A stretch of DNA of 64,000 bases. It comes from JAWHQP01 sp032586195 (GTDB lineage Bacteria; Pseudomonadota; Gammaproteobacteria; Enterobacterales; Pasteurellaceae). Positions 63,753 to 64,000 of the stretch are shown in pieces. Numbering within the stretch: position 1 is the first letter of the stretch; each line of letters starts with the position of its first letter. Both the position numbers and the translations under genes were made by a program. The notes beneath the pieces are model-generated. The model ran no database searches. It was given only the letters and a program-made list of their open reading frames with translations, and was not told where the DNA came from. The stretch covers positions 248,001 through 312,000 of the forward strand of contig JAWHQP010000002.1 of the NCBI GenBank assembly GCA_032586195.1. Reading direction: 5' to 3'.

Positions 63753-64000
63753 ATGTTACAAAAGGATGTTCAAATAAATGAACTGAGAGAGCAAATGTTA
63801 AAATTTGCCCGGCTTCAAATCAGAGACGATGAGGCGGCGGAAGATTTGGTCCAGGAGACATTTGCCAGTGCGCTGAAGAATATCGATTCATTCCAAGGAA
63901 AAGCGGCACTGAAGACATGGATTTTTGCTATTCTGAAAAATAAGATTATCGATTATTTGCGTTTGAAAGGGCGTTTTGTTATTGAAACGGAACTTAGCGG
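63753..64000 (+). CDS. ECF-type RNA polymerase sigma factor, N-terminal part
   Basis: The first 82 codons of a sigma-70-family ECF factor; the gene continues past the window. Region 2 is clear: LQIRDDEAAEDLVQETF, then ALKTWIFAILKNKIIDYLR, the core-binding and -10 recognition helices. AAGGAT lies before the ATG. Position, divergent from a secreted MXKDX protein, suggests a stress regulon controlled by an anti-sigma factor to the right. The trigger (metal or oxidant) is not visible here. Confidence 0.9.
   Translation, partial: MLQKDVQINELREQMLKFARLQIRDDEAAEDLVQETFASALKNIDSFQGKAALKTWIFAILKNKIIDYLRLKGRFVIETELS

Noticed and set aside
1..64000. tRNA, rRNA, CRISPR arrays, prophage or insertion-sequence genes
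   Set aside because: None seen. The only recurring short repeats are the uptake sequences, which are scattered and inverted rather than regularly spaced.

Overview
The window is a Pasteurellaceae chromosome segment. The strongest sign is the Haemophilus-type DNA uptake signal sequence (USS, AAGTGCGGT and its complement). I counted about thirty copies by eye, many as inverted pairs just after genes. Gene content and order (ppc, moaACDE, recB-recD with no adjacent recC, aroF-tyrA, can-yadGH, purEK, rnm-yciO-rluB) fit a succinate-producing rumen-type relative such as Basfia/'Mannheimia' succiniciproducens or Actinobacillus succinogenes. Sequence alone cannot fix the species. I see no rRNA, tRNA, CRISPR array, prophage or intact insertion sequence.

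Layout. 0-7.4 kb: end of a YeeE/YedE transporter, a three-domain rhodanese lipoprotein, ppc, a nucleobase permease, a DsrE-family protein and metF. 7.6-23.4 kb is the accessory part: metH (B12-dependent methionine synthase), an AT-rich membrane protein, a Fic protein, a DUF72 protein, a lipoprotein, a wrecked ATPase gene, a decayed second copy of the metH 3' end, a three-lipoprotein CsgG/DUF4810/DUF799 operon whose first gene is frameshifted, pbpG, and a TonB-receptor/ABC importer operon that probably takes up cobalamin (btuB-btuF-btuC-btuD). 23.6-30.4 kb: yiiM, the xseB-ispA-dxs isoprenoid operon, thiI, and a YvcK/YbhK protein divergent from the moa operon. 30.5-38.7 kb: a ModE-like site, a molybdenum-cofactor riboswitch candidate, moaACDE, recB and recD. 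38.8-44.5 kb: aroF-tyrA behind a TyrR box, a tiny lipoprotein, ybaK, usg, purR and a 27-residue membrane peptide. 44.8-49 kb: a TAXI-type TRAP transporter with a UspA protein. 49-63 kb: can, yadGH, aspC, purEK behind a PurR-like box, pepN, pyrD, rnm, yciO, rluB, cysB and a Dps ferritin. The right edge holds a Met-rich MXKDX-repeat secreted protein divergent from an ECF sigma factor cut by the window end.

How the genes fit together. Methionine synthesis (metF, metH) and cobalamin uptake form one functional set. The metH and btu patches both carry many words of the other Pasteurellaceae uptake dialect (CAAGCGGT, Actinobacillus pleuropneumoniae type), which is scarce elsewhere in the window. I infer import of a B12-use module from an Apl-clade relative. 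The repeated metH tail around the 11.4-15.2 kb cargo looks like a footprint of such a recombination. Local regulators match local targets: purR with a PurR-like box before purE, and TyrR-box control of aroF-tyrA by a regulator outside the window.

The clearest points for follow-up are the two uptake-sequence dialects, the metH duplication, the ECF sigma/Met-rich protein pair, and the extended USS repeat that is translated into a recurring peptide in several unrelated proteins.
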